This document shows positions 39,801 to 52,315 of a DNA stretch of 64,000 nt, piece by piece. Position numbers and translations under genes: made by a program. The notes beneath the pieces were generated by a model, which saw nothing but the letters and a program-made list of their open reading frames with translations, did not search any database and was not told the DNA's origin. This DNA is from Oegoconia quadripuncta (lineage: Eukaryota > Arthropoda > Insecta > Lepidoptera > Autostichidae). The first letter of the stretch is position 1. Each line of letters opens with the position of its first letter. The DNA lies in assembly GCA_949316235.1 (NCBI GenBank), contig OX438747.1, positions 29,268,618 to 29,332,617 on the forward strand. The letters run 5' to 3'.

Positions 39801-40149
39801 GTGTAATTCGTAGCACAGTTTCAAAATGTTGACAGGCTATCTAATGTAAATACCTACAAAAACCTATAGACCGCCTTAAACGTTTATTATTGTATTCTTG
39901 ACAACCTAATGTAATACAATAACTATAAAATAGACGACTCGACTCATCATAATCCGATTCCATCTCTGCAACCCGACCATGCGGCAACCCTTGGAAAAAG
40001 TTGTGATTTCTGCTGGGTATGATACCCGAATGTGCACGAATACGCTTTAGCTATAACGATATTATTATCGCCACGGTTTCTCGTTTTCTTACCAATGACC
40101 AGGGTCATGGGCTCCTCGTCCAGACCATACTTGTATTGTAGATTTTAGT

Positions 40150-41575
40150 TGTATTCAACTACTACCTCTCTAATCTTGTTCCATGCTACTTTTTGGCCAG
40201 TTTTTATTCAACAGTAGCATTTTGAAGTCAAAAACATCCTCCTGAGTACGGTCTCTAACCCGGTATGGTTTATCAGTAGTCTTGGCCCATCTTATTACAA
40301 TCTTCCATTCTTCTGGAGTGTATATCACCACAGCTCTTTCAATGACGGAGTGTACGCTGTCTCCTTCATTCTGTGTATGTCCCCTTTCAAGGAAACGATG
40401 AGTTACCTTAACTAAGAACTTTTCAGTCGCGAAACCATACATTGCAAGCATAATCCTATTTTTGTTTTGGCCAGCACAGTTGCCTGACCAACACTGAACT
40501 CCCCTTTGCAGCAAATGTTTTTATGAAGTCGTGAGCCACGTTATGCAACTCGTCCCACACATAGCAAAAACACAGTCATATTATAGCAAGATAATTTCCG
40601 TTTGTAGTATAAAATGCTCATTTGACCATGTGCACATGATAGAACTTTTTGCAAATCAAATGTCGCACACACAATCAAACCGTGAGATTGAGCTCCATCA
40701 TCTTTGTCCTTGCTTTTTAACTGCCGCGCAACTTTTTTGTTGTGTTGGTGGTTAGTATGTAGGGTGAAGGAGCTGGGCCCGGATAAATGTAATATCTAAG
40801 GGAAGAATCGCAAAAGTAACACTATGTTACCTAGCATACCTACGTTACCTACATTACCGACACTTAGGGTTTTAGGCAATCCAGCTCTTTCACATAGGCT
40901 GGTTAGATCACGATCACTTCACACACGACCATTCATCGATTAGTGGTATTTGGTGAGTCCACGGGTGGGATTAGACCAGAGATTGGGACGGCGATGAGCA
41001 CAGTGCTACTTGTCTGTCAGTGCTCTGTATGGGACGGGACCCAACTGTAAGAGCAGGTATATTATGCATAGGTAAGTAGGTATTACATCGCCTAATGTAT
41101 TTCCCCAATAGGTCCGATCTTTAACATAGTATATTCCAATTTTAGTCCAGTACGTCGGAGGGATTATAAGTATTCTTGAAAACGTGGCATTAGTCACATG
41201 TATCTTTATTTGGAATATGGAACGTCAAATTGAAATGGGAGTTGACTATATCGTCGTATGGGCGTAGAGTTTTTGCTGGATTTTCATGCCTTGCCTGATT
41301 GAGCCAGTCTTTTTACAGAATAAATATTCGCGCAATACTCAAACTGCCATCTAAATACAACCTTGATGATGACTAACGACAGTAATGCGAATGTATTGGT
41401 ACGAACGACTTAACATGTTCGCATACGGACGTGATCATACCTTCATCCACTACCTTTTTGTGGTTGTTGCATGGCAAGTCTTTTTCGACAGATGTAATGC
41501 CATCATACTTTTGCCAAGCTGTTCTGATCATCCTCTCAATAATAACCAGGGTGTTAAATGTTTTTAACATTGTTT
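40150..41575 (-). pseudogene. Decayed DUF7869-type transposase-like protein
   Basis: Pieces in order on the minus strand: ICEH-like VCEHVKSFVPIHSHYCR, then RLYLDGSLSIARIFIL, HFNLTFHIPNKDTCD, FDLQKVLSC, LYYKRKLSCYN, WSGNCAGQNKNRIMLAMYGF, HRFLERGHTQNEGDSVHSVI and IYTPEEWKIVIRWAK. This block order matches a multi-copy arthropod family, which I recall as DUF7869. Stops and frame changes separate most pieces. Its position between long inverted repeats supports a transposase role. The superfamily is uncertain. Confidence 0.75.
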
Positions 41576-42932
41576 CACGTACTTAAATTATAGTGTGAGA
41601 TGCGTTTCCATCTTTGGCAGAAAATATGTGTAGGCGTGTCTTTGATCGAATGTAAGGAATTGAACTATTCTATTAGTGGAATTATTTATACAAAAAGATC
41701 AGTTATTTCATTATTTTTAATAAATAATATATATATTGATATTTACATTGTCTAAAAGAAGCACATTATAATCCAATTGCCTTATACTTATTCGTTTATT
41801 TTAGTGTTTAATGATTTTTAAAATTGAATAAAGACGTAGAAACAAAATCCGTCCCTAGTATAAAGTCAGTTGTGTACATCCGACATAATAATGTCCCACG
41901 TACAATGCTGGTTCTCATCAACCGTGCTTTAGAATTCCCTAGAATAGCGCAGGTTAAGTTAATCCGTCACCAAAAAGAATTAATCACAGCTAACAGTCTC
42001 ATCACTTTGTCATCATAATAACACAACCCTGAAACAATATATATTATTAATAAATGGACATATTTTTTTAACTACAAACTTTGGTACAACGACAGATGTG
42101 CTTATCCGTCACGGGTTTTTTGTCTCTCATTTCCCTACAACAGAGACGGTTGTGATGATCAGTCATTTTAAAGTGCAAATACCATAAAACGTCCACTTTT
42201 ATAGATATTAAAATCGCGCTTTATATATTATTAATAATAAATTTTAGAGATAAAAGAATAGTCATTTCTTACCTGAAATGCAACACGGATAGTTGAGACA
42301 TTACTTCGAATCTTGTCCTCGATGTGAATAATATTCCTCTGTTCCTTATTTCTCACTAAATCCAGTAAGCGTTTTGACCTTCTTAAAAACATTTTAATTT
42401 AACAATACCAAGGCTAATTAAATAAAAACATAATATTCAAATTTAATAACACAACAAGTTATAAACTCTTCTCAAAACTATAACTTGAGGTCCTGCGTGG
42501 AACACGGTCGGTACTACACATCCGTCGCGCGGAGTGAGGGTGGCGGGGGGAAGGTATGCGAAGTACAACGATGCATGAACAGATACGGCCTTGTCCTACG
42601 TTAAAAGATCCAGATCCGCCGATGTTCGATTCTGTAACTTCGCTATTTTTATGAGTTTAAAAAAAAAAAGAAATTATTATTTAGAGGACCTATTTTAGAT
42701 CAGTTTCGTATATAAATATAGATTTTGACGAATTGTCCCATACGCCGTTGTTCTACGATCATGACGACTTGTGATATCCAACTATACACAACAAAAGTAA
42801 AATAATGACGATTGGTTTATAATTGACACAGCAAACTGCAAATGAAAAAGTCCGAAGTTACGGCCGTCCGAAGCTATTTTCGTTAGAGAGTGGACCCCCA
42901 GATGGTGGTATAGACTATCTATTCTGACATTG

Positions 42933-43075
42933 ATGTCGATTTGGATGTACACCAACTAAACTAATACCAGTTTTGGAGTGGTGCCGTCGCATCGTACTGT
43001 TGCAGGGAGAAAGAGACAGTACTACTTTAAAACTGGTTTTAGTTTAGTTTAGTTGGTGTACATCCGAATCGACAC
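42933..43075. mobile_element. MITE-K inserted in a terminal repeat
   Basis: Same arms as 8646-8765 (tgtcgatttggatgtacacc / ggtgtacatccgaatcgaca). The uninterrupted left terminal repeat at 38937 shows the original sequence; a short attg appears on both sides of the insert. Confidence 0.88.
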
Positions 43076-43137
43076 ATTGTGACAAAGAAATCAGCTGTTC
43101 TTCAAACAGCTTTTTTTCGTGATTTCAAGGTTGAGCC

Positions 43138-44077
43138 CATAATAAAAATTGTTAAATGAGTTATAGACCACCACCTGAAAGGATGGCAATGATTTAAATT
43201 TTATCCGACGCCAGTGTTTATGGTATTGAGGCTTGTGGAACAGGTACTAATTCTAAATCCTCAAATCACATCCTTACATCATTTGTGCCCATGTCGTGGA
43301 TCACGTGTGGTCGACAATCCTAGTGGGAAGCGGTGCTCTTCCCAATCACCCAATAATGTTGTATGGGTAATTTAAGAATTTTGAATTGTCCTGGAACAGA
43401 AGTTGTGCTGTTTAAGAATTGGAATCAATCCTGCCTTATAAGCTCCAAGTCATATACATTGTGTAATTTGTAAGAGGTGAATCTGCCGGTTCCAAACATA
43501 AACGAACCTTAACACCAACCAGTTTCTTCGGGTCTGGTAGCTTGGCTATCATATAGCTAGTTCACAAGCTATTTTTATATGAATAAGTAAATCCTAATGT
43601 GCTACGCTTAAAGCCACTCATTTGGGAGGACTCTAAGAAAAGTGATGATTTTTTAATGTAAATGTTTCCATCGAAAAGTTGCCTTGTCTTGTTTTACATA
43701 ACACGAGTCATTTAGAACAAATTAATTATTGAAATTTGAATAAATTTTAAGGCGATTCGACACATATCACATAGTTTTGTTTCTGAACCTAATACAGCGT
43801 CAGCGAAATTTGTTTTCCCAGAGAGTATAGAAATTAATGTGTATATTTTGTAATGTACATTCTATTTCTACATTTTTATGTTTTTTGTTGTGATGGGAGT
43901 CTCTTAATACGTTCCGGGATACATCGCCAGACAATAGAAGTCTTTGTTTTAAAGTTGACAGGCTTCATGTGTCGGAATGTGTTAATGCTTGCGTAGATTC
44001 ATCTCTTACATAACCCAATCAATAATGATTGTCATACCTTGACAATAATTCCTTTGCGTGATAAAGTGATATATGTA
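43138..44077. other. No gene recognised
   Basis: AT-rich, without long frames, splice-supported exons or clear repeats. Confidence 0.5.
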
Positions 44078-44407
44078 CCGTAAGGAAAAAAATAGGGCAT
44101 ATTAGGTAAATGAAATAGAAGATATTGGCATAGGTAGTTATTTTCTTTTTCAAAACCATAATCGAATAAAGCGTTGTGTCATTTGACGGTTGCGGTATAT
44201 AGCTTATTCCACATAATTACATCTTTAAATTAAATAAATAAAGGAAATTTGTAGAAAATATGAGTTCGAAATAAATTTCGCATGATAGGATCCCTACGAA
44301 TCCCGCCAGCCGCTTATCAATCTCCGACAGGCGCGTGCGCCGATGGTTTTGAAAAAAAAAACAACCTATCCCAATAACTTCTATTTCACTTACCTAATAT
44401 GCCCTAT
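44078..44407. mobile_element. MITE-G, complete, about 330 bp
   Basis: The left end ccgtaaggaaaaaaataggg and catattaggtaaatgaaata are mirrored by ttctatttcacttacctaat and atgccctat at the right. The interior has aataaagcgttgtgtcattt and caggcgcgtgcgcc. Confidence 0.88.
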
Positions 44408-44849
44408 GTATATATAGGTTACAACGGACAAATAATCCCATGGTCGTATACTATACTAAAAAATTTCACTGTCAGAGGAATTATGTAGTTCCACCTCCTT
44501 ATTGATTGGGTTAACAGATCACACCGCATGTGTACACTTGTATACAATGTAAAAATACTTAGGTGAATGTAAAGGTTTGTCAGTTTATAAATTTTCGATT
44601 TTTTTCGCAAATACACTTAGGCTATGTTAGTTTTTATACCGTCAGGGGAAAATGTTATGTATGAATTTGCGTACAGTGTTGCCATAGTAATTAAATTTGT
44701 TTGTATACGTTTTATTGTACAAAAGAAAGCGACAAAACAACTTTACTTAAATGCACAAATTCAGACTTATCCCAACGCGGGAATTCATCCATTCAACCAT
44801 AGAGTTAAAGTATCTGTCTTGCACTATTGATACGCGTGAAAACTTTTAG

Positions 44850-45355
44850 ACGAAGATTGAAAAAGGTATGGTGAGATGGTTTGGACATGTGGAGAGGATG
44901 AATGAAAGAAGACCAACGAAAGTATTATACGAGGCGAATGTGGATGGTAGTGCTAGTAGGGGAAGATCACGGTGAACTTACCATGATCAAATCGGGGACG
45001 TCTTAAAGAAAGGCCAAGTCAAAAGTACCCTAAACCGGTTAGCATATATGGACAACCTTATGAGAGTGATAGAAGCAGAAGAGGTGTGTCAGGATCGTAG
45101 CAAGTGGAAGTCTGTGGTCTCTGCCTACCCCTTCGGGAAACAGGCATGACGTATACAAATTTAATCCAACTAATATTATTAATGTGAAAGTTTGTGTGCG
45201 TGTCTGTTTGTTACCTCTTCCGCCTAAACGGCTGGACGGTTTTCGATCAAATTTGGTTGGTAGACAGATTAGGATCTCGACTAACAAAGAATTTTTTTGC
45301 TAAACCGATTTCGATGAAATGCTCAACGCGAACTAAGTCGCAGGTAACAGCTAGT
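44850..45355 (+). mobile_element. LINE RT tail plus 3' UTR
   Basis: A frame reads KGMVRWFGHVERMNERRPTK, VLYEANVDGSASRGRSR, then QVKSTLNRLAYMDNLMRV. It is followed by the common gtctgcctaccc..cgggaaacaggc 3' UTR text. 45163-45355 is a reverse 'cgaactaagtcgcaggtaac' tail of another family. Confidence 0.8.
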
Positions 45356-45544
45356 GAAATATGATTACCTGCTACAAATACAACTTAATAGTGTAAGACT
45401 GATTTTCGATAATTTGTCTAGGTATGATTTTTTTAACGAGATGAGTCAGGTTCGCCCTTAATTAAGTACACATTTTAGCTGAAGAAAAGTTAATTATTCG
45501 TATGATACTTATCGAGATATACAATGGGTGACGATTCTACACAA

Positions 45545-45556
45545 TGCGCATGCGCA
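45545..45556. promoter_or_regulatory. NRF-1/Ewg-type palindrome tgcgcatgcgca
   Basis: A perfect copy of the NRF-1 consensus GCGCATGCGC. No gene start is recognised next to it, so its use as a promoter element is unproven. Confidence 0.35.
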
Positions 45557-45906
45557 TCGAGTGTGTGTACCGCTGACATCGCTACATAAACAACATGTGA
45601 TTTCGCTTGTGTGAACACCAATCGGAGCTTTAACATTTTAAAGCGGCGACACTAGAACCCGTACATTACAATTGCAACATCGCAACTGTCATCATTAACA
45701 GCCTTACACGTGCCCACTATTGGGCACAGCCTGCGATCACTGGGAGAGGGTATGGGCCATAATCCACCACGGGGGCCCAGTGCGGTCGATTTGGGTCAGA
45801 CTAGTGGCCACCTGACAGTCAATGTTTTTAAGCGGCCCCTGTAGACTTGAAAACAACCTGGACCGACTTTTCTATTTTTTTATAACGATATCTATTTTTT
45901 TTTTAA

Positions 45907-46129
45907 TATATTTCGGTCACTTACACCAATCATCTAGTTCCAAACAAAGCAAAGCTTGTACTATGGATACTAGATAACGGATAAACATACATAAATTTTA
46001 TCTAAACATCCATGACTCAGGAATAAATGTTCATATTCATCACACAAACATTTACCCGTCGCGGTATTCGAACCCGCAACCGTTGGTTTCGCTGACAGGG
46101 CCACTATCCACTACACCAATCGGTCGTCA
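45907..46129 (-). mobile_element. SINE-C
   Basis: Minus-strand head gaccgattggtgtagtggat, box gcgggttcgaataccgcgac, end catctagttccaaac in reverse. Near full length. Confidence 0.88.
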
Positions 46130-46599
46130 GATCAGGTCAATTGAGGTGAAGTCAACACATTGTATACTATAAAGCATGTTCTCATACTGTATGTGTTTCC
46201 TTCTAGAAGATAAACTGTACTAATCATAGTTAATACGTAATTTTTTCTTGACGGTCATAGAAATTATGGAATAATAACTTGCCAAAGCACGTTTTATATC
46301 GTAATAGTACAATGTTGTAATTATTTTCCTCTGTCTACACAATGTTTTTGTATAGTAGCGCTTTCTCGTTTACCTCACTATGTAAAAACACCTTGCACAC
46401 AATCAGAAATTATACATAACCATTATTATTGTATTAAATTTCTATTATGTATATTCATAAAGGTTTTTTGATGTCTAAAAAGATGTGTAAGTACTTAATT
46501 TATCTGTTGTAAATAATTGTCATTTCATAGTTATTGAGAAAGATAAATAGTGCACTTTGATTTTGAGTTATACCAATGAGCTCCATGAACTTTGTACGT

Positions 46600-47220
46600 A
46601 GGCGCTGTGCAGTGTACCACTGTTGACGAGGTAACTCTCGCTCGGCTATGCTAGCCTGGTACCTGTAGTAATTAGCCTGGGGTCCAAGGTAGCAATAATC
46701 ATCACGTAGGACGCCCTCTACCTTCAGTAGAGTGCGTCGAGGGTGCAGTGTACCATGGTTGGTGAAGAGGTGACTCTCGAGCGGCTATGTTATCCTGGTA
46801 TCGGTGGTAATTAGTCTGGGTCCAATGCATAGAGTCACGTAGGACACCGTCTAACTTCAGTAGGCGTCGTGCAGTGGTACCACATTCGAAGAGGTGACTC
46901 TCGAGCGGTTATGTTATCCTGGTACCGGTGGTAATTAGTCCAGGGTCCAAGGTAGCATAGAGTCACGTAGGACACCGTCTAACTTCAGTAGGCGTCGTGC
47001 AGTGGTACCACAGTCGAAGAGGTGACTCTCGAGCGGTTATGTTATCCTGGTACCGGTGGTAATTAGTCCAGGGTCCAAGGTAGCATAGAGTCACGTAGGA
47101 CACCGTCTAACTTCAGTAGGCGCCGTTCAGTGGTACCACAGTTGAAGAGGTGACTCTCGCTCGGTTATGTAAGCCTGGTATCGGAGGTAATTAGTCCGGG
47201 GTCCAATGGTAATTGTCGGG
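46600..47220. repeat. Tandem array, 128-bp unit, about 5 copies (LINE 3' end derived)
   Basis: taggcgtcgtgcagtggtac starts at 46861, 46989 and 47117 (128 bp apart), with more diverged units before. Units hold gaggtgactctcgagcggtt and gtccaaggtagcatagagtc. The same text, in reverse, forms 1-60, and pieces occur at 2618-2650, 47700-47760 and 48880-48940. Confidence 0.9.
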
Positions 47221-48010
47221 GTCCACAAGGTAGGGTATCTTATTACCTACCTTATTTTCGAAAAACTGCTATCCGAATTTCAAATATTCCGTAAAAGATT
47301 CGTACATTTTATAATTTCCATATGTACTCGTATGTCTGGACATCGTTTTAGATCACCGCAACAACACTTGACAGAAATATTCTTTCTCCGTCTTGCTTTT
47401 TCTTTTTTACTAAATACCGAAACTTTTTTTAAACGCCAATCGGATGCGCCCGCCATGCCCTTCTGTTAGGTTGTATGCATGCATATGTATGCATGGAGAA
47501 ATGAAATTTAGCCTTGTAATATAATGGTCAATTGATCTATCGGACATATAACAGAATGGTTAATGTTATGACGGGTATTCGGTATTGCGCTAAACAGTTT
47601 GAGGGAATTTTGAAACAACGGTGAGCAAGTAAAAAGGTCAACCAGAACGCGGAAATCTAATACAAAACATAATTTCGGATAATCAAAAAAATGTCTTAAC
47701 TAATAAATTTGCGGTCCAAGGTAGCAATAGTCATTTAGGACCTACCTACAGTAGAGTCAACGGATAAAGGCGAGATTGTAATGATTAACTTGGCACTCTC
47801 TTGGTATTACTTCTCAATACATTTACGATTAAAATAAAAATATGCATGACTTTTCGACACTACAGGCTTGGTGCGACGGTCCATCACTATGAATTAAGCA
47901 AAAGAAACTTTCATAAAATTATATATAATAGACAACTGGTCAAATCCCAAAACGGATAATGCGAGTGGGAAAATAGATACATAGAAATAACGATTTTCGT
48001 TCCTTGTTAA
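47221..48010. other. No gene recognised
   Basis: Contains an 87-codon frame (47206-47469) without recognisable motif, plus a fragment of the 128-bp unit at about 47700-47760. Confidence 0.45.
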
Positions 48011-48570
48011 TATAAGGTCTAACAAAATGAACCCGACAAACATTGCAAGAGTGTATGTATAGGATGTACCTATTACGAAAAAAATAAAATATTAAAGTTA
48101 ACAGATTTCATTCAAAAAATTTAATTTAGAAATGTAAATTTTGTGAGTTGGACATTAATGGCCGCGCGCTCCAAGTACTTTGCCACAACACACAAACACG
48201 TGCCGCGGTATCTTGGAAGAAGCCTCTGGCGACCACTCGCCGCTCGCCGCCGGCGCTTGCCGCTCGCCGCCGGCGCTTGCCCCGGCGCCGCGACTTTCTG
48301 TGATTGGTTGCGCCCTGTGCCCCGCCACCCGCCACCCCCTTTGGCGTCTTTCATATCAATGGAACGTTGTCTGTTTTTTCTCATTGATAAAACAAGGTAC
48401 AATCGAAGTGAATTAAGTCTGTTAATGTGTATTTTCATTTGCACTTACATTTTAATTTTTTTACTCGAAAACAAAATTTTTAAGGCTAGTTTTTTTAACG
48501 AAGATATTATTTTATTGTCATGTACGTGCAATTGCCAAAGTTTGTCGGGTTAATTTTGTTAGACCTTATA
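48011..48570 (+). mobile_element. MITE-J, about 560 bp, GC-rich core
   Basis: Ends tataaggtctaacaaaatga and ttttgttagaccttata are inverted, about 33 bp each. The core 48200-48350 is strongly GC-rich with a 22-bp tandem duplication (cgctcgccgccggcgcttgc). A second copy lies inverted at 55167-55725. Confidence 0.9.
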
Positions 48571-49009
48571 TAATATGCCAACTATACAGAATTTGCTATA
48601 CAATGCGGTAATCGTTGCAGCTAATTACCATCGCTTACCGCGCCAAACTTGTCCAATATCATAAGGACTCGGGTAGCAGTTTTGGCTCTATAAAGGTATT
48701 ATAAAACAACGCTTTTAGAACCAAAAGATTGTCAACGGTACATTAAGTGTTACATGACCTAATCGCCATTTAAAAGGGCTTGCGTTTCTTAGAGGGTTAA
48801 CTTCCTATTTACCACAGTCTACCTTCAATGGGTGCCATGCATAAATCTTAATCCCGACTTGGTTGAAGTGACTCTCCCTTGGTTATGTTAGCCTGGTACC
48901 AGCGATAATTATTCTAGGGCCCAAGTTAGCATTAGAGTCGCCTTCGGTGGTACCACTATTGAACCTGACTTACAGGAGTTAGTCGGGAAGTCTGTCAGTG
49001 TTAGATTGC

Positions 49010-49180
49010 ACGCCCACGACAGACTTTTTGTAGGACCGATTTTTTCGTCAATACTTTTACCACCCATATTGTGACCGACTTTTTGTAGGACGTGACCGTT
49101 GAAATATTGCAATCGGCACGTTCCATTTTTCTCCTACAAAAAATCGGTCACCGATTGTCGGTCGTGAGCGGGCAGCCTAT
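49010..49180. repeat. Small inverted/direct repeat cluster
   Basis: gactttttgtagga occurs at about 49021 and 49077. An inverted relative, tcctacaaaaaatcggtcac, follows at about 49132. Possibly a decayed MITE. Confidence 0.45.
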
Positions 49181-49730
49181 CACTGAATTACAGTCGCCGG
49201 TACAAAGTTCACTGTACTCGTAAAATGTACTGTTGAAATCATAATATTTAGTTCAAAAGCGATTAATCACCTATATTATCGTTGTAAAGGTTAATCTTTA
49301 AATAATCATAGTTTACGATTATTTATGGATTAATCTGTTTATTAACTGGTTTACAGGTCCCCGAGGAACCAATTTATTCCCATTGTACAATATTGTATAG
49401 ATCGTTTTAAAAATTATGGTCACAAATAAATAATATAATTCCTCCATGTTGTTATCGGCTTTAAGACTTAAGCCCTTTATTTTAAGTTTTTTTTTTTATA
49501 TTGAGTCTCTTTCTAATGCTAATAAAAAAATGAAAGAGACAAGAGTGTCGACTCCAAACTTTTTTTTTTATATATAAAAAGAGAGTAAGATTATACATCG
49601 CTAGGGCTTTATGATTTTGTGTGATAAATATAAATATTAGTTAATATTGTAATTTCGAATAAATGTACATTAAAATATGGATAATGATTTTCTTTTCAAT
49701 GGCCCCTCGCAACAACCTAGAATACAATTT

Positions 49731-50060
49731 TAACCGCCTCCGTGGCTCAATGTAAACAACATTAGGTTTACGATTCGGAGGTCGCGGGTTCGATCCCCAG
49801 CGGGGTACATGTTTAAGTACTCGGTTTGGTTGGTGGTAGGGCATTTTAAAATGTCCGCCTGGCTAGCTACCACCATCTTATCTAAATCTTCCGCTAAGCA
49901 GCAATGTTAATAGCATTGTTGTGTTCCGGTTGTCAGAGATAAGATAGCCAGTCCCCAAATGTGTTGGGGTTTCCGGGTCAGTACGCTTCCACCTTCGACC
50001 TCATCTTCACTTAACATCAGGTGTGATTGAGGTCAAGTACGAACCCATCGTGCATAAAAA
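49731..50060 (+). mobile_element. SINE-A, full length
   Basis: The cleanest copy in the window: accgcctccgtggctcaatg, gggttcgatccccagcgggg, gctagctaccaccatcttat, ttccggttgtcagagataag, gtgattgaggtcaagtacga, cataaaaaaaaaa. Confidence 0.95.
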
Positions 50061-50112
50061 AAAAAACTGCTATGATGAAAAGGTTTTTTTTTTAATAATA
50101 AATATCGAAAGA

Positions 50113-50225
50113 GTTTTTTACCCTAAGGAAATAAATAGTAAATGTTAGGTAAGTGGAATAGAAGGTATTGGCATAGGCAGTTTAATTTTTTTTTCCAAAA
50201 CCATCATTTAATAAATCGTTAATTT
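50113..50225. mobile_element. MITE-G fragment
   Basis: gagttttttaccctaaggaa, taggtaagtggaatagaagg and cataggcagtttaat match one end of MITE-G. Confidence 0.7.
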
Positions 50226-50492
50226 TGTGAACCCAAATACAAAAAAACTCACGCACTTGCTCCACTTTTTCCCCATCTACCAAAATACTACATTCCGTCA
50301 TACATACACCTCTTTCGAATATCGTAACTTTCGTTTCCTTTTTCTCTCAAAGCTGTATTCCCCATCTCTTTTTTTATACAACTGTTGTATAATGAGGGGT
50401 ATTATACACGAATATGATTTGATAACAGTATCATATGAGTGTTTTAATGTCTAATTATGTACAGTTGCATATAATATATAATAATAATAATA

Positions 50493-50720
50493 TAATATAA
50501 TATTTCGGACACTTACACCAATCATCCAGTCCCAAACTAAGCAAAGCTTGTGCTATGGATACTAGATAACGGATAAACATACATAAATATTTATATAAAC
50601 ATCCAAGACTCGGGAATAAATGTTCGTATTCATCACACAAACATTTACCCCTCGCGGGATTCGAACCCGCAACCGTTGGTTTCGCTGATAGGGTCACTAT
50701 CCACTACACCAATCGGTCGT
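50493..50720 (-). mobile_element. SINE-C
   Basis: Minus-strand head acgaccgattggtgtagtgg, box gcgggttcgaatcccgcgag, end catccagtcccaaactaagc in reverse. Confidence 0.9.
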
Positions 50721-50899
50721 CATATAAGCAGTGGCGTGCACAGCGTTCTGTCACTGGGTGCGACAGTAAACCAGCGCTGAGCTCTTATAGGCTTTTCCCT
50801 TTCGCTGCTGCGACACTTACCTATCTGAGTGTTCTGTTATTTTACTTGCCTAACAATTGTTGTATATGTGTCAAAGTGGCGAATAAACAGTTTCTTTCT

Positions 50900-51400
50900 T
50901 CCTTTCTTTTCTTTCTAGGTTAGGCAGAATGATAACATTTCGCTCTGGCCACGTGGTCCGACTGCCTTTGTCCTACCGATCGGACGACGTGTGACGAGGA
51001 CATCGAAAGAACAGTGAATGCCGGATACCAGGGTGTTTGGAATATTTAGATGCAAGTACCAATCTGTGGTCAACTTGGCCCTTTCGTGTTCTTTGATGTA
51101 CGGTACGGCCCCTTTCCCCGCACCCACCTCCGCCTACTGTCGACCTTTGACAGTGGAGCAGAGACCTTACGACCACAGAGCGCGCTGTATCGAAAAGTGG
51201 CTGTGCTTTGTTGCTTTTCGCGATCAGAGAAATTCTTTGTGGGAATATCTGTGTGTGCATCTTGTAGTCTCAACATATAGCCATAAGGGTTGGGAGCCAT
51301 CATTTGCCAGGGGAGATCAGTGCGGTCATCCGGGTTCACCAGATGAGCAGTTGATCACTACTATTGCATACTTGCGTCTAAACCTATTTCTAAACACAGG
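50900..51400. other. Unassigned moderately GC-rich segment
   Basis: Several overlapping open frames on both strands (up to 136 codons at 51018-51428), none with a recognisable motif. It leads directly into a LINE fragment, so it may be the LINE's upstream part in decay. Confidence 0.35.
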
Positions 51401-51950
51401 GTCAATGGAGCTCTGCATGCCTTTATGAGGTGCCAGAATGTGTCCAAAAAGGCTCGTCTGGCTGTTCATGGCGGGGTGCTGGTTCCAGCAATGTTTTACG
51501 GGAGTGAATGCTGGGTATGACAGAAGAAAAATGAAAGTAGAATTGAGATCATTGAGAAGTATGAGTGGGGTGACTTTGAAAGGTAGAATCAGGAATAGTG
51601 TAATTAGGGAGTTGAGCAGTGAGAAAGAAGACGTAGTGACTAAGATTGTATAAAGGGTATGCTGACATGGTCTGGACATGTGAAGAGGATGAATGAAAGA
51701 AGACTAACGAAGAGATATACGAAGCGATGGTAGTGTTGGTAGGGGAAGCCCACGGCGAACGTACCATGATCAAATCGGGGACGTCTTGAAGAAAGGCCAA
51801 CTCAAGTGTACCCTAAACCTACGACCATGTATGAACAACCTTATGAGAATGAATAAGCAAAGAGGTGTGTCAGGATCGTAGCAAGTGGAAGTCTGTGGTT
51901 TCTGCCTATACCCCTACTGGAAACAGGTCTGACTTTATGTATGTATAAAT
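51400..51950 (+). mobile_element. LINE RT C-terminal region and 3' UTR
   Basis: Frames read NGALHAFMRCQNVSKKARLA, VHGGVLVPAMFYGSECWV-like text, EMRSLRSMSGVTLKGRIRN, then [11 protein letters not shown]. The tail has gtggaagtctgtggtttctg. Frameshifts are present. Confidence 0.82.
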
Positions 51951-52315
51951 AACTATTTAAGGCGCGACACTAAAAAGTTGCCAATTACCGTATGTGGCGA
52001 ACTGTACTGTGCATATTAAATAACTAACAATTTCACGCTTATTAATAGTAACCATTTATATCCTGCTGTATGTATGTAAGTACATGCAGTTCGCCGTCAA
52101 TGAATATCGCTTTTATAATTCTATTGTTTTGTAAGTAGCGTTTTGAAGCGTTATATTATTTCTACCCAAAGTCGTACAAAATTTAAAAAAAAGGGTTTTT
52201 TCCGGACAGTGGCGTCTTCATTCCAATGAGGGCGCCACTGTTAGACTAGTCACATTTAAAAAGAAATCTTAATTTATCCATAAAGACTAGTCTAACTAAT
52301 GTTACAATTTTTTCT

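Larger units (their letters stand above)
38869..43137 (-). mobile_element. Large decayed DNA transposon with ~165-bp terminal inverted repeats
   Basis: Left terminal repeat 38869-39035 (ggctcaacattgaaatcacg..cttcggacggccgtaacttc) pairs with 42850-43137, where a 143-bp MITE-K interrupts it. No target-site duplication is evident. Inside, the minus strand keeps a degraded transposase-like reading frame (41575-40150). A smaller MITE sits at 39655-39800. Confidence 0.85.

Noticed and set aside
48143..48553. 136-codon frame in the GC-rich repeat
   Set aside because: The second copy at 55167-55725 changes frame in the middle, so there is no sign of protein selection.
50915..51428. Cluster of overlapping frames as a possible gene
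   Set aside because: No motif, no splice support, and it runs into a LINE fragment.
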